Of a stretch of 64,000 nt of DNA, positions 34,209-44,219 are shown piece by piece; the stretch's first letter is position 1, and every line of letters starts with the position of its first letter. The notes beneath the pieces are model-generated. The model was not told where the DNA came from and ran no database searches. It was given only the letters and a program-made list of their open reading frames with translations. The DNA lies in NCBI RefSeq assembly GCF_014647875.1, contig NZ_BMQA01000008.1:62001-126000 (forward strand), read 5' to 3'. Source of the stretch: Streptomyces brasiliensis. GTDB taxonomy: Bacteria; Actinomycetota; Actinomycetes; Streptomycetales; Streptomycetaceae. A program made the position numbers and the translations under genes.

Positions 34209-34259
34209 CTTCGAACTTGTCCGGCGGGCGCTTCGCCCCGTTCGAAAGCAGTCACACCC

Positions 34260-35309
34260 ATGCCCAATGCCCGTGCCACCCATCTCGCCCGCCGCGGCAT
34301 CCTCGCCGCCGGCGGTGCCCTCGGTCTCGGTGCCGCGCTCGCGGCCTGCGGCGACGACAACGGGAAAAGCACGGACTCCGGGAGGGAGACGGCGGCGGCC
34401 AAGAGCGGCCCCTGGTCCTTCAAGGACGACCGCGGCCAGACCGCCAAGGCCGACAAGGTCCCGTCCGGCATCGTCGCCTTCGTCGGAGTCGCCGCCGCGC
34501 TGTACGACTACGGCATCCAGGCCAAGGGCGTCTTCGGCCCCACGACGACCAAGGACGGCAAGGCCGACGTCCAGGCCGGCGACATGGACGTCAGCAAGGT
34601 GACCGTCCTCGGCAACGAGTGGGGCCAGTTCAACATCGAGAAGTACGCCTCCCTCGCGCCCGACCTTCTCGTCTCCACGATGTTCGACAACGTCGGCACC
34701 CTCTGGTACGTCCCGGAGGAGTCGAAGAAGAAGATCGCGGCCGTCGGCGCTCCGAGCGTCGGCATCTCCGTCTACGACCGCCAGCTCACCGAACCGCTCC
34801 AGCGCATGCTGGCACTCGCCAAGTCCCTGGGCGCGGACACCACTTCGGCCAAGGTCACCGAGGCCAAGAAGCGCTTCGAGGACGCGGCCGCCCGGCTGCG
34901 CGCCGCCGCCAAGGCCAAGCCCGGCATCAAGGTCATGGCCGGTTCCGCGAGCCAGGACCTGTTCTACGTCTCCGGCTCCAACCTCTCGATCGACCTGGAG
35001 TACTTCAAGGCCCTCGGCGTGAACTTCGTCGAGCCCCCGGAGAAGGCGAAGGCCGAGGGCGGCGGCTGGTACGAGTCGCTGAGCTGGGAGAACGTCGACA
35101 AGTACGACGCGGACATCATCATGATGGACAACCGCACCTCGGCCATCCAGCCCGCCGACATCACCGAGGGCACCTGGAAGAAGCTCCCCGCGGTCAAGGC
35201 CGGCCAGGTCATCGCCCGCAACCCCGAGCCGATCCTGTCGTACGACAAGTGCGCCCCGCTCCTCGAGGACCTCGCGTCGGCCATCGAGAAGGCCAAGAAG
35301 GTCAGCTGA
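34260..35309 (+). CDS. desE: Ferric-siderophore-binding lipoprotein DesE
   Basis: 349 residues. The N-terminus (THLARRGILAAGGALGLG, LAACG) combines a twin-arginine-like start with a lipobox, so it is a surface lipoprotein. The body is an FhuD/FepB-like binding fold (PSGIVAFVGVAAALYDYGIQ; YASLAPDLLVSTMFDN; WENVDKYDADIIMMDN). It captures ferrioxamine for an ABC importer encoded elsewhere. Position upstream of desF and desABCD and the iron box identify it. Confidence 0.92.
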   Translation: MPNARATHLARRGILAAGGALGLGAALAACGDDNGKSTDSGRETAAAKSGPWSFKDDRGQTAKADKVPSGIVAFVGVAAALYDYGIQAKGVFGPTTTKDGKADVQAGDMDVSKVTVLGNEWGQFNIEKYASLAPDLLVSTMFDNVGTLWYVPEESKKKIAAVGAPSVGISVYDRQLTEPLQRMLALAKSLGADTTSAKVTEAKKRFEDAAARLRAAAKAKPGIKVMAGSASQDLFYVSGSNLSIDLEYFKALGVNFVEPPEKAKAEGGGWYESLSWENVDKYDADIIMMDNRTSAIQPADITEGTWKKLPAVKAGQVIARNPEPILSYDKCAPLLEDLASAIEKAKKVS

Positions 35310-35323
35310 GAGGTCGCTTCACC

Positions 35324-36145
35324 ATGACGACGGCCGTGGCCGCCCCGTTCCGTTTCTTCTCCCTCCAGATCGTACGGACGAGGCGGCTCGGCCCGTCTCT
35401 CGTCCGGGTCACCTTCGCCGGGCCCGAACTGCACGACTTCCACTCCCACGGCCTCGACCAGTCGCTGTCGCTCTTCCTGCCGCATCCGGGGCAGAGCGAG
35501 CCTGCCGTGCCCATCGATCTCGGTGCTGGATGGTGGCAGGGGTGGCGTGAACTCCCCGACCACGTACGGGCCGTCATGCGCTCGTACACCCTCCGCGCCC
35601 TGCGTCGCGAACCCGACGAGATCGACATCGACTTCGTTCTGCACACCCCGGCCGGGCCCGCCTCCACCTGGGCCTCCCGAGCCACCGCCGGTGACCGCGT
35701 CCTGCTGCTCGGACCGGCCGTCGCGGACAACCGGGCGATCCGGTTCCGGCCGCCCGAGGACACCGATCTCGTCGTCATCTGGGGCGACGAGACCGCCGTA
35801 CCCGCCGTCTCCGCCATCCTCGAGTCCCTGCCGGCCGGTCTGCGTGCCGTCGCCTGGCTGGAGGTGCCGCACGTTGGCGACATCCAGGACCTCGACACCT
35901 CCGCGGACGCGGACATCACCTGGCTCGTGCGCGCCCACGGCTCCCCCATGGCCGTGGACGCGCTGCGAGCTGCCCAACTCCCGCCCGCCACACGGCCCTA
36001 CGTCTGGATCGCGGGCGAGTCCGGGCGCGTCAAGGAGCTGCGCCGGCATCTCGTCGGCGAGCGCGGGACCGACAAACGGAGCGTCACCTTCGTCGGCTAT
36101 TGGCGCCACGGCCTCACCGAGGAACAGCTGCGCGAGCACGCGTGA
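35324..36145 (+). CDS. desF: Siderophore-interacting protein / ferric-siderophore reductase DesF
   Basis: 273 residues, FAD-binding siderophore-interacting family. The N-terminal barrel has MRSYTLRALRREPDEIDIDF, the RxYTxR FAD motif. The C-terminal NAD(P)H half includes LVVIWGDETAVPAVSAIL and the terminal SVTFVGYWRHG, typical of ViuB-like reductases. It should reduce ferrioxamine in the cytoplasm to release iron. ATG 35324 lies 14 bp after desE, so both share the first iron box. Confidence 0.9.
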   Translation: MTTAVAAPFRFFSLQIVRTRRLGPSLVRVTFAGPELHDFHSHGLDQSLSLFLPHPGQSEPAVPIDLGAGWWQGWRELPDHVRAVMRSYTLRALRREPDEIDIDFVLHTPAGPASTWASRATAGDRVLLLGPAVADNRAIRFRPPEDTDLVVIWGDETAVPAVSAILESLPAGLRAVAWLEVPHVGDIQDLDTSADADITWLVRAHGSPMAVDALRAAQLPPATRPYVWIAGESGRVKELRRHLVGERGTDKRSVTFVGYWRHGLTEEQLREHA

Positions 36146-36185
36146 TCGCTGTCATGGGAGAGGCGGACCCACCCCTCAGAGGAAC

Positions 36186-36204
36186 TTAGGTTAGGCTTAC
36201 CTAA
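36186..36204. promoter_or_regulatory. Iron box upstream of desA
   Basis: TTAGGTTAGGCTTACCTAA differs from the perfect iron-box palindrome at a single position. It is 29 bp before the desA ATG, placing desABCD under DmdR control separately from desEF. Confidence 0.93.
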
Positions 36205-36233
36205 GTTAATGACTCCCCACCGGAGGACCCCCC

Positions 36234-37676
36234 ATGCGCTCGCACCTGCTCAATGACCTCACCGCGGAGCACTACCGCCGCTCCGTGACCGAAGGAGTCG
36301 AGCGGGTGGCGGCCAAACTCGCCACCACCGACCGGCCGTTCACCGGCGTCACGGTCGACGCCCTCGCCCCCGGCATCGAACGGATCGACCTCGACCAGCC
36401 CCTGCACGACACCACCGCGGTGCTGGACGAGCTGGAGGACGTCTACCTACGCGACGCGATCTACTTCCACCATCCCCGCTACCTCGCCCACCTCAACTGT
36501 CCGGTCGTCATCCCGGCCGTGCTCGGCGAGGCCGTGCTCTCCGCGGTCAACTCCTCCCTCGACACGTGGGACCAGTCGGCCGGCGGCACCCTCATCGAGC
36601 GCAAACTGATCGACTGGACGGCCGCCCGCATCGGCCTCGGCCCCGCCGCCGACGGCGTGTTCACCTCGGGCGGCACGCAGTCCAACCTTCAGGCGCTGCT
36701 CCTCGCGCGAGAGGAGGTCAAGACCGACTCCCTCGCCAAACTGCGGATCTTCGCCTCAGAGGTCAGCCACTTCAGCGTCAAGAAGTCCGCGAAACTGCTC
36801 GGCCTGTCCCCCGACTCCGTGGTCTCGATCCCCGTCGACCACGACAAGCGCATGCAGACCGTCGCCCTCGCCCACGAGCTGGAGCGCTCCAGGCGGGACG
36901 GTCTGATCCCGATGGCGGTCGTCGCCACCGCCGGCACCACCGACTTCGGCTCCATCGACCCGCTGCCCGAGATCGCCGAGCTGTGCGGCCGCCACGGGGT
37001 GTGGCTGCACGTGGACGCCGCCTACGGCTGCGGACTGCTCGCCTCGCTCAAGTACCGCGACCGGATCGCCGGCATCGACCGCGCCGACTCCGTCACCGTC
37101 GACTACCACAAGTCCTTCTTCCAGCCGGTGAGTTCGTCCGCCGTTCTGGTCCGTGAAGCGTCGACGCTGCGGCACGCCACCTATCACGCGGAGTACCTCA
37201 ATCCGCGCCGCATGGTGCAGGAGCGCATCCCCAACCAGGTCGACAAGTCCCTGCAGACCACCCGCCGCTTCGACGCCCTCAAGCTGTGGATGACCCTGCG
37301 CACCATGGGCGCCGACGGCATCGGTGAACTCTTCGACGAGGTCTGCGACCTGGCCGCCGAGGGGTGGCGGCTGCTCGCCGCCGATCCCCGATTCGACGTG
37401 GTCGTCGAGCCGTCGCTGTCCACCCTCGTCTTCCGCCACATTCCGGCCGCCGTCACCGACCCGGCCGAGATCGACCGCGCCAACCTCTACGCCCGCAAGG
37501 CCCTGTTCGCTTCCGGCGACGCCGTCGTCGCGGGCACCAAGGTCGGCGGGCGTCACTACCTGAAGTTCACCCTGCTGAATCCCGAGACGACACCGGCCGA
37601 CATCGCCGCCGTCCTCGACCTCATCGCTGGCCACGCCGAGCAGTACCTGGGAGAGTCCCTTGACCGCGCGTCCTGA
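36234..37676 (+). CDS. desA: Lysine decarboxylase DesA
   Basis: 480 residues, PLP-dependent group II decarboxylase. Motifs: [36 protein letters not shown] and the PLP Lys in [18 protein letters not shown]. It converts L-lysine to cadaverine, the first step of desferrioxamine synthesis. First gene of the desABCD operon behind its own iron box. The desB start lies inside its 3' end. Confidence 0.95.
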   Translation: MRSHLLNDLTAEHYRRSVTEGVERVAAKLATTDRPFTGVTVDALAPGIERIDLDQPLHDTTAVLDELEDVYLRDAIYFHHPRYLAHLNCPVVIPAVLGEAVLSAVNSSLDTWDQSAGGTLIERKLIDWTAARIGLGPAADGVFTSGGTQSNLQALLLAREEVKTDSLAKLRIFASEVSHFSVKKSAKLLGLSPDSVVSIPVDHDKRMQTVALAHELERSRRDGLIPMAVVATAGTTDFGSIDPLPEIAELCGRHGVWLHVDAAYGCGLLASLKYRDRIAGIDRADSVTVDYHKSFFQPVSSSAVLVREASTLRHATYHAEYLNPRRMVQERIPNQVDKSLQTTRRFDALKLWMTLRTMGADGIGELFDEVCDLAAEGWRLLAADPRFDVVVEPSLSTLVFRHIPAAVTDPAEIDRANLYARKALFASGDAVVAGTKVGGRHYLKFTLLNPETTPADIAAVLDLIAGHAEQYLGESLDRAS

Positions 37677-38937
37677 AGCCCCGCACCGCACCTACGACTT
37701 CGTGGGGATCGGGCTCGGCCCCTTCAATCTCGGCCTCGCCTGTCTCACGGAGCCGATCGCCGAACTCGACGGCGTCTTCCTGGATTCCAAGCCCGACTTC
37801 GAGTGGCACGCCGGAATGTTCCTCGACGGCGCCCACCTCCAGACCCCGTTCATGTCGGACCTGGTCACCCTGGCGGACCCGACGTCGCCGTACTCCTTCC
37901 TCAACTACCTGAAGGAGAAGGGACGGCTGTACCCCTTCTACATCCGCGAGAACTTCTACCCGCTCCGCGTCGAGTACGACGACTACTGCCGCTGGGCGGC
38001 CGGCAAGCTGAGCAGCGTCCGTTTCGACACCACGGTCACCGAGGTGTCGTACGACGACGAGCTGTACGTCGTCCGGACGGCGGCCGGCGAGACGTACCGC
38101 GCCCGCCGCCTGGTCCTCGGCACGGGCACGGTCCCCTTCGTCCCCGAGGCCTGCCGGAATCTCGGCGGCGACATCATCCACACGGCGCAGTACATGCACC
38201 GCAAGTCGGAGCTGCAGGCGAAGAAGTCGATCACGATCGTCGGCAGCGGCCAGAGCGCCGCCGAGATCTACCACGAACTGCTCTCCGAGATCGACGTCCA
38301 CGGCTACCAGCTCAACTGGGTCACCCGCTCTCCGCGGTTCTTCCCGCTGGAGTACACCAAGCTGACCCTGGAGATGACGTCCCCGGACTACATCGACTAC
38401 TTCCGCGCGCTGCCCGAGGAGACCCGCTACCGCCTGGAGAAGCAGCAGAAGGGCCTGTTCAAGGGCATCAACTCGGATCTGATCGATGACATCTTCGATC
38501 TGCTGTACCAGAAGAACCTCGGCGGTCCCGTTCCCAGCCGTCTGCTCACCAACTCCTCGCTGACGAGCGCCCGTCACGCCGACGGGACGTACACCCTCGG
38601 CTTCCACCAGGACGAGCAGGGCAAGGACTTCGAGATCCGCACCGAGGGCCTGGTCCTGGCCACCGGCTACCACTATGAGCCGCCGGCCTTCCTCGCCCCG
38701 CTCCAGGACCGTCTGCGCTTCGACCGCCACGGCCGCTTCGACGTCGCCCGCAACTACGCCATCGACGTGACGGGCCGCGGGGTCTTCCTGCAGAACGCGG
38801 GCGTGCACACGCACAGCATCACCAGCCCCGACCTGGGCATGGGCGCCTACCGCAACTCGACCATCATCCGCGAGCTGCTCGGCACGGAGTACTACCCGGT
38901 CGAGAAGACCATCGCATTCCAGGAGTTCGCTGTATGA
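37660..38937 (+). CDS. desB: Cadaverine N-monooxygenase DesB
   Basis: 425 residues from a TTG at 37660, with GGGAG upstream, overlapping desA by 17 nt. FAD site [18 protein letters not shown]-binding [17 protein letters not shown], and the C-terminal [15 protein letters not shown] are those of lysine/ornithine N-hydroxylases. It makes N-hydroxycadaverine. The desC ATG overlaps its stop codon (ATGA). Confidence 0.95.
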   Translation: MTARPEAPHRTYDFVGIGLGPFNLGLACLTEPIAELDGVFLDSKPDFEWHAGMFLDGAHLQTPFMSDLVTLADPTSPYSFLNYLKEKGRLYPFYIRENFYPLRVEYDDYCRWAAGKLSSVRFDTTVTEVSYDDELYVVRTAAGETYRARRLVLGTGTVPFVPEACRNLGGDIIHTAQYMHRKSELQAKKSITIVGSGQSAAEIYHELLSEIDVHGYQLNWVTRSPRFFPLEYTKLTLEMTSPDYIDYFRALPEETRYRLEKQQKGLFKGINSDLIDDIFDLLYQKNLGGPVPSRLLTNSSLTSARHADGTYTLGFHQDEQGKDFEIRTEGLVLATGYHYEPPAFLAPLQDRLRFDRHGRFDVARNYAIDVTGRGVFLQNAGVHTHSITSPDLGMGAYRNSTIIRELLGTEYYPVEKTIAFQEFAV

Positions 38938-39458
38938 CCTTCACCCTCCGCCCCCTCGACCCCCTCAAGGACGCCGAGCTGCTGCACAGCTGGGTCACGC
39001 ATCCCAAGGCGGCCTTCTGGATGATGCAGGACGCCGGGCTCGAGGACGTCGAGCGCGCGTACATGGAGATCGCGGCCGACGAGCACCATCATGCCCTGCT
39101 CGGGCTGCACGGCGGCGAGCCGGTCTTCCTCATGGAACAGTACGACCCCGCCCATCGCGAGCTTGTCGGGCTGTACGAGCCGCGGCCCGGTGACGTCGGC
39201 ATGCACTTCCTGGTCGCGCCGACGGACACCCCCGTGCACGGGTTCACCAAGGCCGTCATCACCGCCGTGCTGGCGCACCTCTTCGAGGACCCGGCGACCC
39301 GGCGGGTCGTCGTCGAGCCGGACGTGCGCAACACGGCGGTGCACGCGCTGAACGCCGCCGTCGGGTTCGTGCCCGAGCGGGAGATCCAGAAGCCGGAGAA
39401 GAAGGCGCTGCTCAGCTTCTGCACCCGGGAGCAGTTCGAGAAGGCGGTGTCCGCATGA
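38934..39458 (+). CDS. desC: N-hydroxycadaverine acyltransferase DesC
   Basis: 174 residues, IucB-like GNAT acyltransferase. [36 protein letters not shown] and MHFLVAPTD are typical, with [19 protein letters not shown] at the end. It attaches succinyl (or acetyl) from CoA to N-hydroxycadaverine. Overlaps desB and desD by 4 nt each. Confidence 0.94.
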   Translation: MTFTLRPLDPLKDAELLHSWVTHPKAAFWMMQDAGLEDVERAYMEIAADEHHHALLGLHGGEPVFLMEQYDPAHRELVGLYEPRPGDVGMHFLVAPTDTPVHGFTKAVITAVLAHLFEDPATRRVVVEPDVRNTAVHALNAAVGFVPEREIQKPEKKALLSFCTREQFEKAVSA

Positions 39459-41224
39459 GTCTCGCCGACGCCGTGGCCCACCTCTCCCCCGAACGCTGGG
39501 AGACCGCGAACCGTCTCCTGATCCGCAAGGCGCTCGCCGAGTTCGCGCACGAGCGGCTGATCACACCCGAGCCGGACGGGGAGGCGTACACCGTCCGCAG
39601 CGACGACGGCCTGACCCGCTACCGCTTCACCGCCACCCGCCGCGCCCTCGACCACTGGCAGGTGGCGGCGGACTCGATCACCCGGCATCGCGACGGCGCC
39701 GAACTCCCGCTCGCCGCACTGGACTTCTTCGTCGAACTGCGGCAGGCGCTGGGCCTCGGCGACGAGATCCTGCCGGTCTATCTGGAGGAGATCTCTTCCA
39801 CCCTCTCCGGCACCTGCTTCAAGCTCACCAAGCCGCGGGTCACCTCCGCCGAGCTCGCGAGGAGCGGGTTCCAGGAGATCGAGACCGGGATGACCGAGGG
39901 CCACCCCTGTTTCGTCGCCAACAACGGGCGGCTCGGCTTCGGCATCCACGAGTACCTGTCGTACGCGCCCGAGACCGCGAGCCCGGTCCGTCTGGTGTGG
40001 CTGGCCGCGCACCGCTCGCGGGCGGCGTTCACGGCGGGGGTGGGCATCGACTACGAGTCCTTCGTGCGGCAGGAGTTGGGCGCGAAGACGGTCGAGCGGT
40101 TCGACAGCATCCTGCGCGACCGAGGTCTCGACCCCGCCGACTACCTGCTCATCCCCGTGCACCCCTGGCAGTGGTGGAACAAGCTCACGGTGACCTTCGC
40201 CGCCGAGGTCGCCCGGCAGCATCTCGTCTGCCTCGGCGAGGGCTACGACGAGTATCTGGCCCAGCAGTCGATACGCACCTTCTTCAACCGGTCGCACCCC
40301 GGGAAGCACTATGTGAAGACGGCCCTCTCCGTCCTCAACATGGGCTTCATGCGAGGGCTTTCGGCCGCCTACATGGAGGCGACCCCGGCGATCAACGACT
40401 GGCTGGCGCAGCTGATCGAGGGCGATCCGGTGCTCAAGTCCACGGGCCTCGCGATCATCCGGGAGCGGGCCGCCGTCGGGTACCGGCACCTGGAGTACGA
40501 GGCGGCGACGGACCGCTACTCGCCGTACCGCAAGATGCTGGCCGCACTGTGGCGGGAGAGCCCGGTGCCGTCGCTCGAGGACGGCGAGTCCCTCGCCACC
40601 ATGGCGTCCCTGCTCCATGTCGACCACGAGGGGGCGTCGTTCGCGGGCGCGCTGATCGAGCGGTCGGGGCTGACACCGGTGGAGTGGCTGCGCGGGTACC
40701 TCCGGGCGTACTACGTCCCGCTGCTGCACTCCTTCTACGCCTACGACCTGGCCTTCATGCCGCACGGCGAGAACACCATCCTGGTGCTGAGGGACGGGAC
40801 CGTGCGGCGCGCGATCTACAAGGACATCGCCGAGGAGATCGCAGTGATGGACCCGGACGCGGTGCTGCCGCCCGAGGTGCAGCGGATCCGCGTGGAGGTC
40901 CCCGAGGACACGAAGCTGCTGTCGGTCTTCACGGACGTCTTCGACTGCTTCTTCCGCTTCCTCGCCGCGAACCTCGCCACCGAGGGGATCCTCACGGAGG
41001 ACGACTTCTGGCGCACGGTCGCGGAGGTCACCCGCGCCTACCAGAGGTCGGCGCCCGAACTCGCCGACAAGTTCAGGCAGTACGACATGTTCGCCCCCGA
41101 GTTCGCCCTGTCCTGCCTCAACCGCCTCCAACTCCGCGACAACCGCCAGATGGTGGACCTGGCGGACCCCTCCGGCGCGCTGCAGCTCGTCGGCACCCTG
41201 AAGAACCCGATCGCCGGGCTCTGA
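39455..41224 (+). CDS. desD: NRPS-independent siderophore synthetase DesD
   Basis: 589 residues, IucA/IucC family. EGHPCFVANNGRLGFG and LLIPVHPWQWWNK, with IRTFFNRSHPGKHYVKT, hold ATP- and substrate-contact residues; the FhuF-like C-terminal lobe has HGENTILVLRDGTVRRAIYKD. It condenses and cyclises N-hydroxy-N-succinylcadaverine units to desferrioxamine E or B-type products. Last gene of desABCD. Confidence 0.95.
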   Translation: MSLADAVAHLSPERWETANRLLIRKALAEFAHERLITPEPDGEAYTVRSDDGLTRYRFTATRRALDHWQVAADSITRHRDGAELPLAALDFFVELRQALGLGDEILPVYLEEISSTLSGTCFKLTKPRVTSAELARSGFQEIETGMTEGHPCFVANNGRLGFGIHEYLSYAPETASPVRLVWLAAHRSRAAFTAGVGIDYESFVRQELGAKTVERFDSILRDRGLDPADYLLIPVHPWQWWNKLTVTFAAEVARQHLVCLGEGYDEYLAQQSIRTFFNRSHPGKHYVKTALSVLNMGFMRGLSAAYMEATPAINDWLAQLIEGDPVLKSTGLAIIRERAAVGYRHLEYEAATDRYSPYRKMLAALWRESPVPSLEDGESLATMASLLHVDHEGASFAGALIERSGLTPVEWLRGYLRAYYVPLLHSFYAYDLAFMPHGENTILVLRDGTVRRAIYKDIAEEIAVMDPDAVLPPEVQRIRVEVPEDTKLLSVFTDVFDCFFRFLAANLATEGILTEDDFWRTVAEVTRAYQRSAPELADKFRQYDMFAPEFALSCLNRLQLRDNRQMVDLADPSGALQLVGTLKNPIAGL

Positions 41225-41233
41225 CCCCATGTA

Positions 41234-41272
41234 CGGGCGGGCATCCCGGAGTACGGTCCTCCGGGGCGCCCG
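41234..41272. terminator. Candidate terminator after desD
   Basis: CGGGCG (41234-41239) pairs with CGCCCG (41267-41272), with an inner CCCGGAG/CTCCGGG pairing and a small bulge. It lies 10 bp after the desD stop codon. Confidence 0.45.
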
Positions 41273-41316
41273 TCAAGCAAACGTCTGTCCCGCAGATCCG
41301 GTGAAACAATCCCTCC

Positions 41317-42198
41317 ATGGCGGAAATCATCCAGAGGGACGGCACTTGGGCCTTCGACGGCGACGTTGTGCGGCTCACCCCGGGACGGGACCGGAACGTC
41401 AGCCTGCTGCGCCGCTCCCTGGGTGAACTCGTCGTACCCCTGGGCGCGTTGGCCGGTGTCTCGTTCGAGCAGGGGAGGAAGTCGGGGCGGCTGAGACTTC
41501 GGCTGCGCGACGGCGCCGACCCCCTGCTGCACGCGACCGGCGGGCGTCTCGCCGAGCCCCACGACCCGTATCGACTGACCGTGGAATCCGACCGGTACGG
41601 GGTCGCCGAGTACTTCGTGGACGAGGTCCGCACCGCCCTGCTGCTGGATGAAGTGCCATCCGGTCCGGCGACGGAGTATCTGCTGCCCGGCCCGGCCGTC
41701 CCGCTGTCGGTGTCCGCCGGGGACGGCACGGCGAGCTTCGACGGGGAGCAGCTCCAGCTGGAGTGGAACTGGAAGACGGAGGAAGCCAAGTCCGCCGCGG
41801 GGCCGCGCACGATCGCGGTCGCGGACGTCGTCGCTGTGGAGTGGCAGCCCGCGGCTGGGCTGGAGAACGGCCATCTGCGCGTCACCGTGCGGGGCGCGCC
41901 GACGAAGGCGCCGCCGAAGTACGACCCCAACTCCGTGGAGCTGTGGGGCTTCAAGAAGGACCCGCTGATGGCGCTGGTGGCGGCGGCCGTACAGGTCCGG
42001 CTGCCGCATCCGGCGGCGGTCACTGCGGACGTACGGCCGATCGCGGAGGTGCCCCGGCAGCGGGCCGAGCCGTCCGCCGAGGACGACCACGACGCGCTGC
42101 TGCGGCGGCTGCGGGAGCTGGGCGAGCTGCACCGCACGGGCGTACTGACCGACGACGAGTTCAGCCTGGCCAAGCAGGCGGTCCTCAAGCGGATGTGA
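41317..42198 (+). CDS. DUF4429 protein with C-terminal SHOCT domain
   Basis: 293 residues. Two copies of the DUF4429 beta-rich unit (GTWAFDGDVVRLTPGRDRN ... and VSAGDGTASFDGEQLQLEWN ...) are followed at about residue 262 by a SHOCT motif (LRELGELHRTGVLTDDEFSL AKQAVL). SHOCT segments are short oligomerisation or cell-surface targeting units. Function unknown. No signal peptide or membrane helix is seen. It is separated from des by about 90 bp and a hairpin, so probably independent of iron control. Confidence 0.85.
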   Translation: MAEIIQRDGTWAFDGDVVRLTPGRDRNVSLLRRSLGELVVPLGALAGVSFEQGRKSGRLRLRLRDGADPLLHATGGRLAEPHDPYRLTVESDRYGVAEYFVDEVRTALLLDEVPSGPATEYLLPGPAVPLSVSAGDGTASFDGEQLQLEWNWKTEEAKSAAGPRTIAVADVVAVEWQPAAGLENGHLRVTVRGAPTKAPPKYDPNSVELWGFKKDPLMALVAAAVQVRLPHPAAVTADVRPIAEVPRQRAEPSAEDDHDALLRRLRELGELHRTGVLTDDEFSLAKQAVLKRM

Positions 42199-42217
42199 GG
42201 ACCGCCCGCCCGGTGCG

Positions 42218-43798
42218 CTACTTGGCGCGGCGCGCCACCGTGAAGTGGTCGATCCGGTCACCGGTCTCGGCGATGCCCTGGACCTTCAGCGTGGCGTAGT
42301 GGCCCTGGGCGGCCGGCTGGACGTCGACGCGCAGGAACGAGTAGTTGAGGTAGCGCACGCGCGACCAGGTGACGGTCTCGTTCTGCTTGCCGTCCTTGAG
42401 GTTGATGAAGGAGGCCACGGAGTCGACCTCGTTCTCGTGCCCCTCGTAGGAGTCGGGGGCGCTGAACGCGTACAGGCTGCGGCCGGCCGCGCCCGCCGTG
42501 ACGTAGACGACACCCTCGGTCTCGGAGTAGGCCGTGCCGCCGATCGGCAGCTTCTTGGTGACCTCGTTGCCCTTGATGACGTCCGTGCGCTCGTACTGGT
42601 GGTTGTGACCGTTGATGACGAGGTCGACCTGGTACTTCTCGAACAGCGGCACCCACTCCTGACGCACGCCCCCCTCCGAGGCGTGCGCCGTGGACGTGCA
42701 GTACGCGCAGTGGTGGAAGAACACGATGACGAAGTCGATGTCCTTCGTGGCGCGGAACTTCTTCAGCTGCGCCTCGAACCACTTGGTCTGAGTTCCTCCT
42801 GATATGCCCAGGTTCGCCGGGATCTCGAAGGAGACGTCGTTCGGGTCCAGCGAGATGATCGCCGTGTTGCCGTAGACGAAGGAGTAGACGCCGGGCAGGT
42901 TGGCCTTGTCCGGGCCGTTGTCCGGGAGGTTCCAGCGGGCCTCCTCGCCGCCGTAACCGTTCGGCGAGTACCAGGCCTCCATGTCGTGGTTGCCGTACGA
43001 GACCATCCACGGGATCTGCTTGGCGACCGACTCGGTCTGCGCCAGGAACTGGTCCCAGGTGCGCGAGTCGAAGCCGGTGTCCTCGGCCTTGCCCTGGCCG
43101 GCCGGGTCGCCGTACGCGATGTCACCGGCGTGCAGGTGGAAGGCCGGGTTCTGGCCGAGGATCAGGCTGTCGTTGGCCAGCGCGTGGTAGCTGACGCCCT
43201 GGTCGCCGAAGGCCGTGAAGGTGAACGGCGTCTTGTGGGCGGGGGCGGTGGTGAAGGTGCCCAGGGTGCCCAGGAGGTGCGGTTCGGCGGGGTCGAAGCC
43301 CTGGTGGCCGACACCGTAGTAGTACGTCTGGCCGGGGCGCAGATGCGTGAGCTTGGCGTGCACGTAGTACTGCGTGTGGTCGCCGCTCGCACCGACGCCG
43401 GCCGGGGTGTGGAGCGCGCGGACCTCGGCGTCGATCTTGCGGGACAGGGCCGTGGGGTGGGCGCCGATGCGGATGAAGGGCTTCTTCACGGCGACCGGGA
43501 CCTGCCACGAGACGGTGATCTCGGTGCGCGGGTCGTTGCCGTAGGCGAGGTGGCGGCCGAACGGGGCGACGTAGGCGCCGTCGACGGCCTCAGTGGCCGG
43601 GGCGGTGCGCTGCGTCGGTACGGCGGCCTGGGCGGTGCCGCCCGCCACGAACGCGCCACCCGTGACGGCGCCCAGCGTGACGGCGCCGCCTCTGATCATC
43701 GTGCGCCGCGAGAATCTGGCGCGCAGGTACTCGTGCTGCTCGGCCATGCTCATGCGCTCGGCGAGCTTGTCGGGTACTCCCATGCGAGGAATGTCCAT
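42218..43798 (-). CDS. Tat-exported purple-acid-phosphatase-like metallophosphoesterase
   Basis: 526 residues. Tat signal FSRRTMIRGGAVTLGAVTGG at about residues 29-48. An N-terminal fibronectin-like PAP domain (ITVSWQVPVAVKKPFIRIG) precedes the catalytic domain with metal-ligand motifs GDIAYGD, YGNHDMEAW, FFHHCAY and INGHNHQYER. The order matches purple acid phosphatases. It should release phosphate from organic phosphates outside the cell. Convergent with the DUF4429 gene; divergent from the small orphan gene and glmS. No PHO box was recognised by eye. Confidence 0.88.
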   Translation of the reverse strand: MDIPRMGVPDKLAERMSMAEQHEYLRARFSRRTMIRGGAVTLGAVTGGAFVAGGTAQAAVPTQRTAPATEAVDGAYVAPFGRHLAYGNDPRTEITVSWQVPVAVKKPFIRIGAHPTALSRKIDAEVRALHTPAGVGASGDHTQYYVHAKLTHLRPGQTYYYGVGHQGFDPAEPHLLGTLGTFTTAPAHKTPFTFTAFGDQGVSYHALANDSLILGQNPAFHLHAGDIAYGDPAGQGKAEDTGFDSRTWDQFLAQTESVAKQIPWMVSYGNHDMEAWYSPNGYGGEEARWNLPDNGPDKANLPGVYSFVYGNTAIISLDPNDVSFEIPANLGISGGTQTKWFEAQLKKFRATKDIDFVIVFFHHCAYCTSTAHASEGGVRQEWVPLFEKYQVDLVINGHNHQYERTDVIKGNEVTKKLPIGGTAYSETEGVVYVTAGAAGRSLYAFSAPDSYEGHENEVDSVASFINLKDGKQNETVTWSRVRYLNYSFLRVDVQPAAQGHYATLKVQGIAETGDRIDHFTVARRAK

Positions 43799-43870
43799 GG
43801 CGTCTGAAACTCGTCCACGTCGTCAACGAGACGCAAGACACAAGGTGGACAGTTTGCAAACAGCCCCCCA

Positions 43871-43906
43871 TGAAAGTTTCAACACACAGTTGCCCGAAAT
43901 CGGGCA
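43871..43906. promoter_or_regulatory. Two palindromes in a divergent promoter region
   Basis: TGAAAGTTTCA (43871-43881) is a perfect odd palindrome. TGCCCGAAATCGGGCA (43891-43906) has 7-bp arms around AA. They lie between the phosphatase gene and the small orphan gene and could be operators for either direction. Confidence 0.45.
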
Positions 43907-43948
43907 GGATTCTTGCGAAACTGCCGCCGGTACCCCAGGATCTACCGG

Positions 43949-44206
43949 GTGCACGACGAACTCGTTGATCATCTGACGCGGTCCACGACCCTCGACCGGG
44001 GCGAGGCGCTGCGTGTGATCCAGGACGTGCTCGCCTACTTCGACGAGACGACCGAGGACTACGTCCGTCGCCGCCACCGCGAGCTCCAGGCCCAGGGCCT
44101 GGTGAACGCGACGATCTTCGAGCGGATCGAGGCGGACCTGAAATACCGGGCGGTGGCACCCCCGGAGCTGACGCTCCGGCAGTTGCGCCGCATGGTCTAC
44201 GGCTGA
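43949..44206 (+). CDS. Small conserved-looking helical protein, unknown function
   Basis: 85 residues from GTG 43949, with AGGA 8 nt upstream; a TTG at 43913 would add 12 residues. The sequence (VHDELVDHLTRSTTLDRGEA, LRVIQDVLAYFDETTEDYV, ELTLRQLRRMVYG) is charged and strongly helix-forming, without signal or membrane segment. No family is recognised. It ends 13 bp before the glmS-type gene, so the two are likely co-transcribed. Confidence 0.72.
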   Translation: MHDELVDHLTRSTTLDRGEALRVIQDVLAYFDETTEDYVRRRHRELQAQGLVNATIFERIEADLKYRAVAPPELTLRQLRRMVYG

Positions 44207-44219
44207 GGAATATCTTTAT

